Positions 54,284 to 63,150 are shown, numbered from the stretch's first letter. The stretch: DNA of 64,000 nucleotides from Lysinibacillus sp. BPa_S21 (GCF_023337795.1 NZ_JALIRS010000004.1:248001-312000); one strand, 5' to 3'. Numbers and translations: made by a program. The notes: generated from the sequence alone by a model not told the origin.

Positions 54284-54914
54284 TTATTTTCCTATTCACA
54301 TCAATATTGAATATAAAACTGTAGTAATTGTTGGTGGAGGTCACGTAGCAGCACAGAAGGTAGCGTCACTACTCCCGGCTAAAGCCAATATTGTCGTTGT
54401 AAGCCCAGCCCTAAATGACTCATTGGTGCCACTTGCGGAATCCGGGCAAATTACATGGCATGAAAAAGAATTTGAACCGCGTGACTTAGATGATGCATCA
54501 CTTATTATTGCCGCAACAAATGATACATCAGTAAATGAGGCTGTTCAAGAAGCGGCTCAGCATTGGCAGCTCATTAACCGTACTGATGCACAGGCTGAGA
54601 GCGATTTTATAACGCCTGCAACAGTACGCCGTGGTCCTTTAGTGTTAACTGTATCAACATCAGGTGCCAGTCCATCACTAGCTCGGAAAATCAAAGCTGA
54701 TCTCGAAGAGCAATTTGATGAGGTTTATGATGACTATGTTTGTTTCCTTCAGCAAGCACGTTTAATGATAGCTGCGAAGTTTGAAAAGGGTCCTGAAAGA
54801 CGTAAAGCTTTACAAGCATTACTGGAACCAAGCTTATTAGAATGGACACGCAATGGAGACATTGATCGACGGGAAGCATTTTTACAACAAATACTGATGG
54901 GAGTAGCGCGATGA
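54276..54914 (+). CDS. Precorrin-2 dehydrogenase (Met8/SirC/CysG-B type)
   Basis: 212-residue NAD-dependent enzyme that converts precorrin-2 to sirohydrochlorin. A Rossmann motif VVIVGGGHVAAQKVASLLPA (16-35), the family Asp-containing RTDAQAESDFITPATVRRG and VSTSGASPSLARKIK match YlnF/SirC/Met8. It supplies sirohydrochlorin to CbiX and, by branch, siroheme. It overlaps cbiA and is in an ATGA junction with the SUMT gene. Confidence 0.92.
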   Translation: MTNYFPIHINIEYKTVVIVGGGHVAAQKVASLLPAKANIVVVSPALNDSLVPLAESGQITWHEKEFEPRDLDDASLIIAATNDTSVNEAVQEAAQHWQLINRTDAQAESDFITPATVRRGPLVLTVSTSGASPSLARKIKADLEEQFDEVYDDYVCFLQQARLMIAAKFEKGPERRKALQALLEPSLLEWTRNGDIDRREAFLQQILMGVAR

Positions 54915-55678
54915 AAGATGGAAAAGTGTATTTAGTTGGAGCCGGACCAGGAGATCCGAAGCTCATTACAGTATACGGACTCGAATGTATTCAAAAGGCC
55001 GATGTCATTGCATATGACCGTCTTGTGAACCCGAAATTACTAGAGTTTGCGAAACAAGATGTTGAGCTTGTGTACTGTGGTAAATTACCTGGTAAGCATC
55101 ACTTAATTCAAGATGAGATTCATACATTACTTGTTGAAAAGGCGCAGGAAGGCAAGTTTGTCACACGTTTAAAGGGTGGCGATCCTTTCGTTTTTGGTCG
55201 TGGTGCAGAGGAAGCGGAAATCTTAAAAAATCATGGTATTGCTTATGAAATTGTACCAGGTATTACAGCAGGGATTGCTGCTCCGGCGTATGCTGGTATT
55301 CCTGTAACACACCGAGATTTTGCAACTAGCTTTGCTCTTGTAACAGGACACGGTCGTGAGGAAAAAGGACAGGACTTTTTAAATTGGCCTGCACTTGCAA
55401 CCGGTATCGATACAGTCGCTTTTTATATGAGTGTTGGTAATATTGCTTATATTTCTCGAAAGCTCATCGAAAATGGTCGCAAGGCAACTACTCCAGTCGC
55501 CGTTATTGAGTGGGGAACAACAGATCAACAGCGTACTATTACAGGTCAGCTTGATGAAATTGCGAGCATTATTGAACGAGAAGGCTACCATAACCCTTCC
55601 ATGATTGTTGTTGGCGAGGTCGTCAATGTACGCGAGAAAATTCAATGGTTTGAAGAGCAAGGACTGGCCTTTACATAA
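54911..55678 (+). CDS. cobA: Uroporphyrinogen-III C-methyltransferase (SUMT)
   Basis: 255-residue SAM enzyme adding methyls at C2 and C7 of uroporphyrinogen III. VYLVGAGPGDPKLITVYGLE, VIAYDRLVNPKLL, RLKGGDPFVFGRGAEEA and GIPVTHRDFATSFALVTGH are SUMT-specific. It provides precorrin-2 for the dehydrogenase upstream. This is the true CobA (SUMT), to be kept apart from the adenosyltransferase also named CobA in enterobacteria. Followed 39 bases later by cbiY. Confidence 0.95.
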   Translation: MKDGKVYLVGAGPGDPKLITVYGLECIQKADVIAYDRLVNPKLLEFAKQDVELVYCGKLPGKHHLIQDEIHTLLVEKAQEGKFVTRLKGGDPFVFGRGAEEAEILKNHGIAYEIVPGITAGIAAPAYAGIPVTHRDFATSFALVTGHGREEKGQDFLNWPALATGIDTVAFYMSVGNIAYISRKLIENGRKATTPVAVIEWGTTDQQRTITGQLDEIASIIEREGYHNPSMIVVGEVVNVREKIQWFEEQGLAFT

Positions 55679-55717
55679 AGGAATAAAACGTATTTAAGCA
55701 TAAGGAGGAATTACATC

Positions 55718-56278
55718 ATGACAGTAATCGAGGCATTAAAAAAACGTCGTGCAATTCGCAATTACACGACACAGCCCGTTGAAAAAGAGAAGATTGAGCA
55801 AATTTTACAAGCTGCCACTTATGCTCCAAATGATCGTATGCGTGAGCCTTGGCATTTTTATGTTATTCAAGACGATGCGATGAGACGCTATGAAGAAATG
55901 GCAAATACTTATTTACAAGAGCGATTTCCTACAAAACCGAATTTAGTGGAAAGCTCATTAAAAGTAGTTCAAACAACGCCTGTTGCTATAGTTGTAACAG
56001 CAGATATTGTCGAGGGTGATGCTGATGCGACAGCAGATAATGTTTTCGCGGTATGTAGTGCCATCATGTCTATGTGGCTTGCCGCAGAGGAGCTAGGACT
56101 TGGCTTTGTATGGCGTACACGAGGGGTAGGGCTTGTCCATGATCCACGTATGCATGCATTCATTGGTGCAAGTGAATCTCAAAAGGTAGTCGGAACGATC
56201 TTTATTGGCTATCCAGAAGAGCAAGAACTTAAAGACAAGCAACGTACATCATTTGGAGAAAAAACAACATGGCTTTAG
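55718..56278 (+). CDS. Nitroreductase-family flavoprotein CbiY-like
   Basis: 186-residue FMN-dependent nitroreductase-fold protein with EALKKRRAIRNYTTQPVEKE, ATYAPNDRMREPWHFYVIQD and VVGTIFIGYPEEQE. The position between SUMT and btuR matches CbiY of Bacillus megaterium, whose role in cobalamin synthesis is unproven. Flavin-dependent reduction of cob(II)yrinate before adenosylation is one idea (inference). BluB-type destruction of FMN is a less likely alternative. Shine-Dalgarno AAGGAGG. Confidence 0.82.
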   Translation: MTVIEALKKRRAIRNYTTQPVEKEKIEQILQAATYAPNDRMREPWHFYVIQDDAMRRYEEMANTYLQERFPTKPNLVESSLKVVQTTPVAIVVTADIVEGDADATADNVFAVCSAIMSMWLAAEELGLGFVWRTRGVGLVHDPRMHAFIGASESQKVVGTIFIGYPEEQELKDKQRTSFGEKTTWL

Positions 56279-56292
56279 GGGAGGCTTGAAAA

Positions 56293-56829
56293 ATGGCTAG
56301 AAAAGGTTTGTTTTTAGTTTATACAGGTGAAGGGAAAGGTAAAACAACAGCTTCCCTTGGTGTCACATTGCGCGCAGTTGGCCGAGGCCTAAATGTCCGA
56401 TATATGCAATTTATTAAATCACCAGAGCGTACATACGGAGAGCAAATTGCTCTTCGTAAACTTGGCGTAGAAATGGAGCAAATGGGCATTGGCTTTACTT
56501 GGACAAAAACACCAGAGGAGCATCGTGCCGCTTTAGCAAAGGCATGGGAAAAAACAAAGGCTGCCCTACAAGACGACAGTATTGATTTACTCGTATTAGA
56601 CGAGCTCAACAACGCGCTTGCGATTACAAAATTCCCAATCGCTGATGTGCTCCCATTAACCGAAGTCATCGAAGCCATCCAGCAGCGCCCAACTACCATG
56701 CATTTAGTCGTAACCGGACGTAGCGCCAACCCAGCACTTATTGCAATGGCAGATCTAGTCTCAACAATCGATGCAACCAAGCATTATTATGACGAAGGCA
56801 TTCCAGCTGTTAAAGGTCTAGAGTTCTAA
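56293..56829 (+). CDS. btuR: Cob(I)yrinic acid a,c-diamide adenosyltransferase (CobO/BtuR type)
   Basis: 178-residue ATP:corrinoid adenosyltransferase. P-loop YTGEGKGKTTASLG (12-25), GRGLNVRYMQFIKSP and VLDELNNAL followed by VTGRSANPALI are characteristic of the CobA/CobO/BtuR family. It adenosylates the corrin before cobyric acid synthesis. It starts 15 bases after cbiY and is separated from cbiP by the tandem array. Confidence 0.93.
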   Translation: MARKGLFLVYTGEGKGKTTASLGVTLRAVGRGLNVRYMQFIKSPERTYGEQIALRKLGVEMEQMGIGFTWTKTPEEHRAALAKAWEKTKAALQDDSIDLLVLDELNNALAITKFPIADVLPLTEVIEAIQQRPTTMHLVVTGRSANPALIAMADLVSTIDATKHYYDEGIPAVKGLEF

Positions 56830-56851
56830 TTAGATTCTCTCGTATCGATGG

Positions 56852-57004
56852 GTACCCGCGGAATGGAGCAATACCCGCGCTAAAGGGTGGAATACCCGCG
56901 GAACGGAGCAGAATACCCGCGTTTTGTGGTGAAATACCCGCGGAACGGAGCAGAATACCCGCGCTTTGAAGTGAAATACCCGCGAAGTAAATTCTGTCCC
57001 CGCG
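56852..57004. repeat. Tandem array with 21-bp period, core ATACCCGCG
   Basis: Eight cores begin at 56852, 56871, 56892, 56913, 56934, 56955, 56976 and about 56996 (first and last degenerate). Steps are 19, 21, 21, 21, 21, 21 and 20 bp. Two spacer types alternate: GAACGGAGCAGA and TTTTGTGGTGAA-like. It fills almost the whole btuR-cbiP gap and is far more GC-rich than the surroundings. Confidence 0.9.
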
Positions 57005-57035
57005 CATCAACTATAAATAAAGGAGGGAAAAGACT

Positions 57036-58535
57036 ATGCCAGCAACATCTATCATGATTCAAGGAACGGCTTCTGATGTAGGGAAAAGTATGATTTGTAC
57101 GGCGCTATGCCGTATTTTCTCTGATGATGGGCTAAAGGTAGTACCATTTAAATCACAGAATATGGCCCTTAATTCATTTGTCACCCAAGATGGCGGGGAA
57201 ATTGGCCGTGCGCAGGGTGTACAAGCAGAGGCAGCGCGAGTTGTTGCAACGACGGATATGAATCCGATATTGCTAAAACCGAAGCAGGATATGGTTTCGG
57301 AAGTAATCGTTCATGGTAAGCATTTTTTAAATATGGACGCTAAAAGCTATCGCAATCAATTTGTGCAAGAAGCGATGCCAATAGTTGAAAAGTCAGTGCG
57401 AACTTTACAAAATACATATGATGTCATTGTCCTTGAAGGAGCGGGAAGCCCGGCAGAAATTAATTTAAAAGACCGTGATATAGCCAATATGCGCATGGCT
57501 CATCTAGCAGATGCAGCAGTTGTGCTAGTTGCTGATATTGATCGAGGTGGAGTATTTGCATCGATTGTTGGAACGCTCGCATTACTGGATGAAGAAGAAC
57601 GTGCACGTGTAAAAGGTCTGATTATTAATAAATTCAGAGGAATGCGTGAGTTACTGGATGATGGCATTGAATGGGTGGAGCGTGAAACAGGAATTCCTGT
57701 TCTTGGAGTTGTCCCGTATGTAGAGGTCAATATTGAGGCTGAGGATTCACTAGCATTATCTTCATTACGCTTTAAAAAGCCAAAGCCTGGAGAGTTTGCA
57801 GTGGATGTGGCCATGATTCGCTTGCCACGTATTTCAAACTTTACAGATGTTGATCCATTTTTCGATGAGCCAGAAGTTGGTGTCCGTTTAATTGGCAATG
57901 TCAATGAGCTAGGTACACCCGACTTACTTATACTACCTGGAACAAAAAGTACAATGGATGATTTAGCATGGTTAAAGTCACAAGGCTTCGATCAAGCGAT
58001 TGCTGAATTACGCGCAAGAGGGACAAAAATTATTGGGATTTGTGGTGGTTTCCAAATGCTTGGCGAAACGTTATTAGACCCAGATGCTGTAGAAGGAAAT
58101 GGCGATTCAGCGCAAGGTCTAGCATTATTGCCAATGGAAACTGTATTTGTGGGCGATAAAAAAACTGTTCAAATGACGGGAACAAGAGGGCAGGATACGT
58201 TTACTGGCTATGAAATTCATCTTGGGCGTACAAAAATTTTACGTGATGAAGTAACACCATTTTTACAACTGGCAGATGGTCGTGTAGATGGGGCAGTAAG
58301 TGCAGATGAACAAGTGGTCGGAACATATTTCCATGGTTTATTCCATAATCGTACCTTTACACGAAAGCTCATCAACGACATTCGCGTGAAAAAGGGCCTT
58401 GCTGCTTTACCAAGTGATGTTAAAAGTGACGCAGAACGTAGAGAGGATGCTTACAATATGCTTGCAAAGCATGTGCGTGCGAATCTCGATATGAAAAAAG
58501 TATACGAAATCATGAATTTAGAGGTACCTATATGA
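57036..58535 (+). CDS. cbiP: Cobyric acid synthase CbiP
   Basis: 499-residue amidotransferase that makes adenosylcobyric acid from the a,c-diamide with four glutamine-derived amides. It has MIQGTASDVGKSMICTALCR at the N-terminus, FKSQNMALNSFVT, a DRGGVFASIVGTL segment, and a C-terminal amidotransferase domain with GICGGFQMLGE (Cys about 332) and TYFHGLFHN. Shine-Dalgarno AAAGGAGGG. The stop overlaps the next gene in an ATGA junction. Confidence 0.95.
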   Translation: MPATSIMIQGTASDVGKSMICTALCRIFSDDGLKVVPFKSQNMALNSFVTQDGGEIGRAQGVQAEAARVVATTDMNPILLKPKQDMVSEVIVHGKHFLNMDAKSYRNQFVQEAMPIVEKSVRTLQNTYDVIVLEGAGSPAEINLKDRDIANMRMAHLADAAVVLVADIDRGGVFASIVGTLALLDEEERARVKGLIINKFRGMRELLDDGIEWVERETGIPVLGVVPYVEVNIEAEDSLALSSLRFKKPKPGEFAVDVAMIRLPRISNFTDVDPFFDEPEVGVRLIGNVNELGTPDLLILPGTKSTMDDLAWLKSQGFDQAIAELRARGTKIIGICGGFQMLGETLLDPDAVEGNGDSAQGLALLPMETVFVGDKKTVQMTGTRGQDTFTGYEIHLGRTKILRDEVTPFLQLADGRVDGAVSADEQVVGTYFHGLFHNRTFTRKLINDIRVKKGLAALPSDVKSDAERREDAYNMLAKHVRANLDMKKVYEIMNLEVPI

Positions 58536-59365
58536 CAAGAAAAGGACCGTTAGCCATTGATTATGAAGCGTTATGGCAGGAAGGTATGAAAGACTGGCAT
58601 GGCCAAATGCCTGAAAGAATGGTCAATGATCAACTAGAGGAGCAGTTTTGGGCGCAGTCAATCGCCCGAAAAAAGGCTGGACAAACAGATCCATATGCTG
58701 CGAAAATTTTTCAAGAAATTAAAAAAAGTATTCAACCCGAGCACTCGGTATTGGAAATTGGCCCTGGCTGGGGCAATTATACGTTTCCGCTAGCAAATCA
58801 TGCGCGAAAGCTAACTTGTGTAGATAGCTCAGAAAGTATCCTTAGCTACTTAGAAAGTTGCCTGGAGGATAAGCAACACGTTTCTTATATTCATGCAAAA
58901 TGGGAATGCCTTGCCGATGAAATAGAAGAACACGATATCGTCATCGGGGTCAATTGCTTTTATCGTATGTATGAAATTAAAGCAGCACTTTTCCATATGA
59001 ATCGTCTAGCTAAAAAGCGCGCAATTATTGGCATGACGACTGGGCCGATTCAACCTCATTATGAAATTTTATACGAAAAGTATGGCTACGATATTAAATT
59101 TCCAAGAAGAGATTATATAGAATTTTTAAATTTGCTATATGAAATGGATATTTATGCAGAGTGCAAAATCATACCGTTAGAACGAGTGTATGAATATGAC
59201 AGCTATGAACAACTTGTCACAACACAGAGTAAAAAAATATTAAATGATACTTTTCATAGAGCACATGTTGAAGAGTCGCTTTTGCCTTTTATTGAGGAAA
59301 AGAATGGGCGTTATTATTATCGACATGATTTCCACGCTGCACTCGTATCATGGGAACCGAAATAA
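58532..59365 (+). CDS. Class I SAM-dependent methyltransferase, unassigned, coupled to cbiP
   Basis: 277-residue Rossmann methyltransferase. A central SAM motif I (LEIGPGWGNYTFPLANHA, about 72-89) is followed by an acidic motif II (TCVDSSESIL). The N-terminal region YEALWQEGMKDWHGQMPERM and the C-terminal part are not those of any corrin methylase I know; CbiE-type enzymes are class III. The ATG overlaps the cbiP stop, so it is translated with the cobalamin genes. A cobamide-linked or methyl-transfer function is plausible but unproven. A passenger gene is the alternative. Confidence 0.8.
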   Translation: MTRKGPLAIDYEALWQEGMKDWHGQMPERMVNDQLEEQFWAQSIARKKAGQTDPYAAKIFQEIKKSIQPEHSVLEIGPGWGNYTFPLANHARKLTCVDSSESILSYLESCLEDKQHVSYIHAKWECLADEIEEHDIVIGVNCFYRMYEIKAALFHMNRLAKKRAIIGMTTGPIQPHYEILYEKYGYDIKFPRRDYIEFLNLLYEMDIYAECKIIPLERVYEYDSYEQLVTTQSKKILNDTFHRAHVEESLLPFIEEKNGRYYYRHDFHAALVSWEPK

Positions 59366-59370
59366 TTATG

Positions 59371-59408
59371 AAACCTTTGGACAAAACTAGTGACCAAAGG
59401 TTTTTTTT
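59371..59408 (+). terminator. Terminator of the cobalamin operon
   Basis: AACCTTTGG pairs with CCAAAGGTT, followed by a T8 run, just after the methyltransferase gene. Confidence 0.85.
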
Positions 59409-59464
59409 ATTGGGAGCGATAGGGTACAATAAAGCGATATAGATATAGAAGTGAGGTGGCATAT

Positions 59465-60397
59465 GTGCAACTACATTTTTTAGGAACAGGCGCAGGAATG
59501 CCTTCAAAGGAACGAAATACAAGTGCCCTAATGGTAAAGCTTTTAGATGAAGTGGGGGAAATGTGGCTTTTTGATTGTGGGGAGGCGACCCAACATCAAA
59601 TTTTGCATACGTCCTTAAAGCCACGTAAAGTAACGAAAATATTCATTACACATTTACATGGTGACCATGTTTTTGGATTACCTGGTTTTTTAAGCTCTCG
59701 TTCATTTCAAGGTGGAGATGAGCCATTAACGATATTTGGTCCACAAGGTTTACAGCAATGGATTGAGCAAACGTTAGCCTTGTCAAAAACGCATTTAACC
59801 TATCCATTACAATTTGTTGAAGTCCGTGAAGGTGTTATTTATGAAGATGAACATTTCACAGTAAGTGCAAGTGAATTGCGACATGTAGTTCCATGCTTCG
59901 GCTATCGAATTGAGCAAAAGGATTTGCCTGGCGAGCTGTTAATAGAAAAAGCACAGGCTCTTGGTGTTCCAAAAGGTCCTTTGTTAGGACAATTAAAAGC
60001 TGGGAAAGATATTGAGCTGGAGGATGGCACGATTGTTTATGCAATAGATGTTGTTACTCCGCCGAAAAAAGGCTTTACGCTTACAATATTGGGCGATACA
60101 AAATACTGTCCAGAGGCTATTTCATTAGCTAATGGAGCAGATATCGTAATTCATGAAGCGACCTTTGATGGCACGACGACAGATTTAGCAGCAAGCTATG
60201 GCCACTCTACAAATATAGAAGCGGCAAAAGTGGCACAACAAGCGGGCGCAAACTATTTACTTCTCAACCATTTAAGTGCGCGTTTTTTACCACATGATTT
60301 ACCGAAATTTTTAGCGGATGCTCAGGAGATTTTCCCACAAACCTTCCTTACATCCGATCAATCAGTATTTACATGGAATAACAATAGATTAACTTAA
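59465..60397 (+). CDS. rnz: Ribonuclease Z
   Basis: 310-residue metallo-beta-lactamase-fold nuclease that trims tRNA 3' ends. QLHFLGTGAGMPSKERNTSA, WLFDCGEATQHQIL, ITHLHGDHVFGLPG (zinc His motif), SRSFQGG and HEATFDG followed by GHSTNIEAA are all present. The start is GTG 59465, spaced 5-6 bases from GAGGTGG. A GTG at 59456 sits inside that Shine-Dalgarno. It stands alone between two terminators. Confidence 0.95.
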   Translation: MQLHFLGTGAGMPSKERNTSALMVKLLDEVGEMWLFDCGEATQHQILHTSLKPRKVTKIFITHLHGDHVFGLPGFLSSRSFQGGDEPLTIFGPQGLQQWIEQTLALSKTHLTYPLQFVEVREGVIYEDEHFTVSASELRHVVPCFGYRIEQKDLPGELLIEKAQALGVPKGPLLGQLKAGKDIELEDGTIVYAIDVVTPPKKGFTLTILGDTKYCPEAISLANGADIVIHEATFDGTTTDLAASYGHSTNIEAAKVAQQAGANYLLLNHLSARFLPHDLPKFLADAQEIFPQTFLTSDQSVFTWNNNRLT

Positions 60398-60409
60398 TCA
60401 AAAACACAT

Positions 60410-60453
60410 AAAGTACCTTTTAAATGTAGCGTCATTTAAAAGGTACTTTTTTT
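60410..60453. terminator. Terminator after rnz
   Basis: AAAGTACCTTTTAAATG pairs perfectly with CATTTAAAAGGTACTTT and is followed by TTTT. Confidence 0.9.
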
Positions 60454-60504
60454 ATCATTCATGTTTTTAGCCAATTAGAAATTGAAAAGGTGAATGAGGA
60501 ATAA

Positions 60505-61038
60505 TCACCGATACAATTCAACAATTTGGTTTGCTATATATTCGGAGCTAAAATGAACCCCATTTCTGAGCCACCACATGAGGATCCCAAGTATTGAAGA
60601 GGCGAGAATATCCATTGATAGAGTACTATCAGCGCCTTCACTTTTACGTTGTACGACAATCAAGTCCGTTAATGTCATATGCATTTTTTTTATGAAACCA
60701 GGGTGCTCAAATAGCACAGCTAAAATTTTTCGATGCTTATAAAAGTAATCTAAAAACGTGATTAATTGTTCTTGATTATTTAAATTATCAATTTGTAAAG
60801 TTGGAGACATTTTCGACAACAGGTCGTCGAAAATGTCGTAAACTACTTGCTTTAATAAATCATTAATATCGATAAAATGTAAATAAAATGTTGCTCGATT
60901 TAGCTCGGCACGTTGGGCTATTTTTTGTACAGTAAGTTTCGAAATATCTGGATTTTCGATTAATATTTCTACGACAGCTTCTTTAAATACCCGTTTAGAG
61001 CGAATAGCTCGTGGGTCTTGCTTTTTTTGTGTAGTCAA
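60505..61038 (-). CDS. TetR/AcrR-family transcriptional regulator
   Basis: 177-residue regulator with an N-terminal helix-turn-helix (about 15-60, LTVQKIAQRAELNRATFYLH) and a variable helical ligand domain. It diverges from an EmrB/QacA-type efflux gene and probably represses it. A palindrome ATTAAAT-ACAA-ATTTAAT lies before its ribosome site, a likely operator. Shine-Dalgarno AGGAG. Confidence 0.85.
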   Translation of the reverse strand: MTTQKKQDPRAIRSKRVFKEAVVEILIENPDISKLTVQKIAQRAELNRATFYLHFIDINDLLKQVVYDIFDDLLSKMSPTLQIDNLNNQEQLITFLDYFYKHRKILAVLFEHPGFIKKMHMTLTDLIVVQRKSEGADSTLSMDILASSILGILMWWLRNGVHFSSEYIANQIVELYR

Positions 61039-61060
61039 TTTAATTCTCCTTTATCTATCT

Positions 61061-61078
61061 ATTAAATACAAATTTAAT
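61061..61078. promoter_or_regulatory. Candidate TetR operator
   Basis: ATTAAAT, ACAA, then ATTTAAT: perfect 7-bp arms. It lies in the tetR/efflux divergent region. A second block, GTGTTATTA and GTGTTAATA near 61151-61185, may be another site. Confidence 0.4.
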
Positions 61079-61211
61079 GAATAGTATTTTTAATTTTGTT
61101 GTTTAATTGACACTTCTTGAAAAATTGTAAATAGGAATCAAAAAATAAACGTGTTATTATCTATTTTATTGACATAGTGTTAATAAAACAAGTAGAAAGA
61201 GGAAGAATGTA

Positions 61212-62642
61212 ATGTCAGAATCGATAAATAAAAAAGTACTATTAACAGTTTTAATTTTCGGGTGTTTTTTATCTACACTAAATCAAACGCTGTTAAACGT
61301 TGCATTAAGTAATTTAATGGACGTATTTTCCGTTTCTGCGACAACTGTTCAGTGGTTAGCTACTGGTTTTATGTTAGTAAATGGGGTGCTAGTCCCTATT
61401 ACAGCATATTTAATGAAACGTTTTTCAACACGCCAATTATTTATAAGTTCAATGCTGTTTTTATTAGTAGGATCTATTTTTTGTGCAGTAGCTCCAAACT
61501 TCACCACTTTATTAATAGGTCGTATGATTCAAGCGGTTGGAGCAGGAATTATTATGCCATTGCTAATGAGCATTGTGATGTTTATTTTCCCTCCTGAAAA
61601 AAGAGGCAGTATGATGGGGTTAATTGGGCTTGCTATGATTTTCGCTCCAGCCATTGCACCAACATTAGCAGGTTTTGTAATAGATTATTATTCATGGCGT
61701 TGGTTATTTATCGGAATTATTCCATTTGTTGTGATCGTTATATTCATGGCAATGAAATATTTAATTAATGTTTCAGAAACAGCTAACACGAAGTTAGATA
61801 TAATGAGTGTTATTTTATCAACAATTGGCTTCGGTCTTATTTTGTATGGTTTTAGTAATGCAGGAAGCCATGGTTGGGATGATAAAGTTGTCATAAGTAC
61901 TATACTTGTAGGGATCATGACTACGGCAATCTTCTGTCTTCGTCAAATGAAATCTTCTGATCCACTTCTTAACTTATCCGTTTTTAACAATAAATTATTT
62001 ACGCTAACATCTATCATTAATATTATTGTCACAATGATGATGTATGCAGATATGATTTTATTACCGATATATTTACAAAATGGAAGAGGGTTTAAGGCAT
62101 TAGATGCTGGCTTATTATTATTACCGGGTGCTCTTGTAAATGCTTTTATGTCTCCAGTGACAGGAAAAATGTATGACCGCTTTGGTGCAAAGCCGTTATT
62201 TATTACAGGTTTGATTTTTGTCATTCCTTCCATGTGGGTTGTAACAGATTTAACAGAAACAACAGCCTTTAGTTTTTTAATGATACGTACCATTTTTCTA
62301 CGAATAGGGCTGAGTTTTATCACAATGCCATTGAACACAGCTGGTTTGAATGCCTTACCGAAGACACTTGTTACACATGGTACAGCAGTGAATAATACAT
62401 TACGCCAAATCGCAGGTGCCATTGGATCGGCAGTAGTTATTACAATTTTTACAGCACAAACAACAAACCATGCGAAAACATTGTTAGCCGAAACACCAAA
62501 TGCTACGGCTGAAGGTATTCGCAAACTGGCTTCCATCTTAGGTTCAAGTGATGCTTATTATTTCATGACAATCTTAGCGATACTTGCATTTGTTTTAACT
62601 TTATTTGTGCCATCTAAAAAAAGATTAAATAATAGTTTGTAA
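61212..62642 (+). CDS. MFS multidrug efflux transporter, DHA2 (EmrB/QacA) type
   Basis: 476-residue transporter with 14 membrane segments. Segment 1 LSTLNQTLLNVALSNLMDVF followed by VQWLATGFML, and the motif-C like GRMIQAVGAGIIMPL, are typical of DHA2 proton antiporters that export lipophilic drugs. Shine-Dalgarno AGAGGAAG. A TetR gene is divergent, so expression is probably drug-inducible. Confidence 0.9.
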   Translation: MSESINKKVLLTVLIFGCFLSTLNQTLLNVALSNLMDVFSVSATTVQWLATGFMLVNGVLVPITAYLMKRFSTRQLFISSMLFLLVGSIFCAVAPNFTTLLIGRMIQAVGAGIIMPLLMSIVMFIFPPEKRGSMMGLIGLAMIFAPAIAPTLAGFVIDYYSWRWLFIGIIPFVVIVIFMAMKYLINVSETANTKLDIMSVILSTIGFGLILYGFSNAGSHGWDDKVVISTILVGIMTTAIFCLRQMKSSDPLLNLSVFNNKLFTLTSIINIIVTMMMYADMILLPIYLQNGRGFKALDAGLLLLPGALVNAFMSPVTGKMYDRFGAKPLFITGLIFVIPSMWVVTDLTETTAFSFLMIRTIFLRIGLSFITMPLNTAGLNALPKTLVTHGTAVNNTLRQIAGAIGSAVVITIFTAQTTNHAKTLLAETPNATAEGIRKLASILGSSDAYYFMTILAILAFVLTLFVPSKKRLNNSL

Positions 62643-62728
62643 ATATATCAACAAATTATTATTGGAAGAGGAATTATTGAAAAGGATTAATTTACATTTT
62701 TTGTATTCATCCTTTTGTCGACAAGCTG

Positions 62729-62768
62729 AAGAGCCTTGCTACAATTATGTAGCAAGGCTCTTATTTTT
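62729..62768. terminator. Terminator after the efflux gene
   Basis: GAGCCTTGCTACA pairs perfectly with TGTAGCAAGGCTC and is followed by TTATTTTT. Confidence 0.9.
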
Positions 62769-62911
62769 ATCATTAACGTACATTGTCTCGACCTATTAAG
62801 TGAAAAAGATCATGTAGGAAAAGTTGTATTACAAAGATTTAGAATATTAGAGAAAAATAATGCGGTTAATAGTAGAGTTTCGTATAATTGACTAAAGGGG
62901 AGTGGTTTTAT

Positions 62912-63142
62912 ATGAATCAGCAAAAGGTGCCGCCAGCACTAGCGCGTTTAATAGTTATTTTTCCAAATGTGTTGAGTTATTTATTATTATTTGGACTTAT
63001 CTTTTTTGTTATCTCAAATTATGACACGTTAAAGGCTACGGACAACTTAACGGTTTGGCTTATTTTTATTTTTGTACTTGCACCAGCTGCTGCTTATACG
63101 ACATTTAGCATTATTAAGAAAATTCGTACAGGGCAAATGTAA
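62912..63142 (+). CDS. Small membrane protein with two transmembrane segments
   Basis: 76-residue protein of unknown function. Two hydrophobic segments (about 16-36 and 48-68) are joined by a short NYDTLKATDN loop, with a basic end KKIRTGQM. ATG 62912 lies behind AAAGGGGAG. The frame extends to 62888, but without a start site. A terminator follows. No family recognised. Confidence 0.6.
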   Translation: MNQQKVPPALARLIVIFPNVLSYLLLFGLIFFVISNYDTLKATDNLTVWLIFIFVLAPAAAYTTFSIIKKIRTGQM

Positions 63143-63150
63143 GCTAAATG

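Noticed and set aside
56852..57004. Possible CRISPR array
   Set aside because: The repeated core is only 9 bp, the spacers alternate between two nearly fixed sequences and no cas gene is present.
56810..57010. Minus-strand reading frame coding a heptad-repeat peptide (SAGILLR-like)
   Set aside because: The 21-bp DNA period is 7 codons, so any open frame yields a repeated peptide. There is no ribosome site and it overlaps btuR. Treated as a by-product of the array.
61943..62536. 197-residue minus-strand frame inside the efflux gene
   Set aside because: Antisense shadow of a long hydrophobic gene, without start signals.
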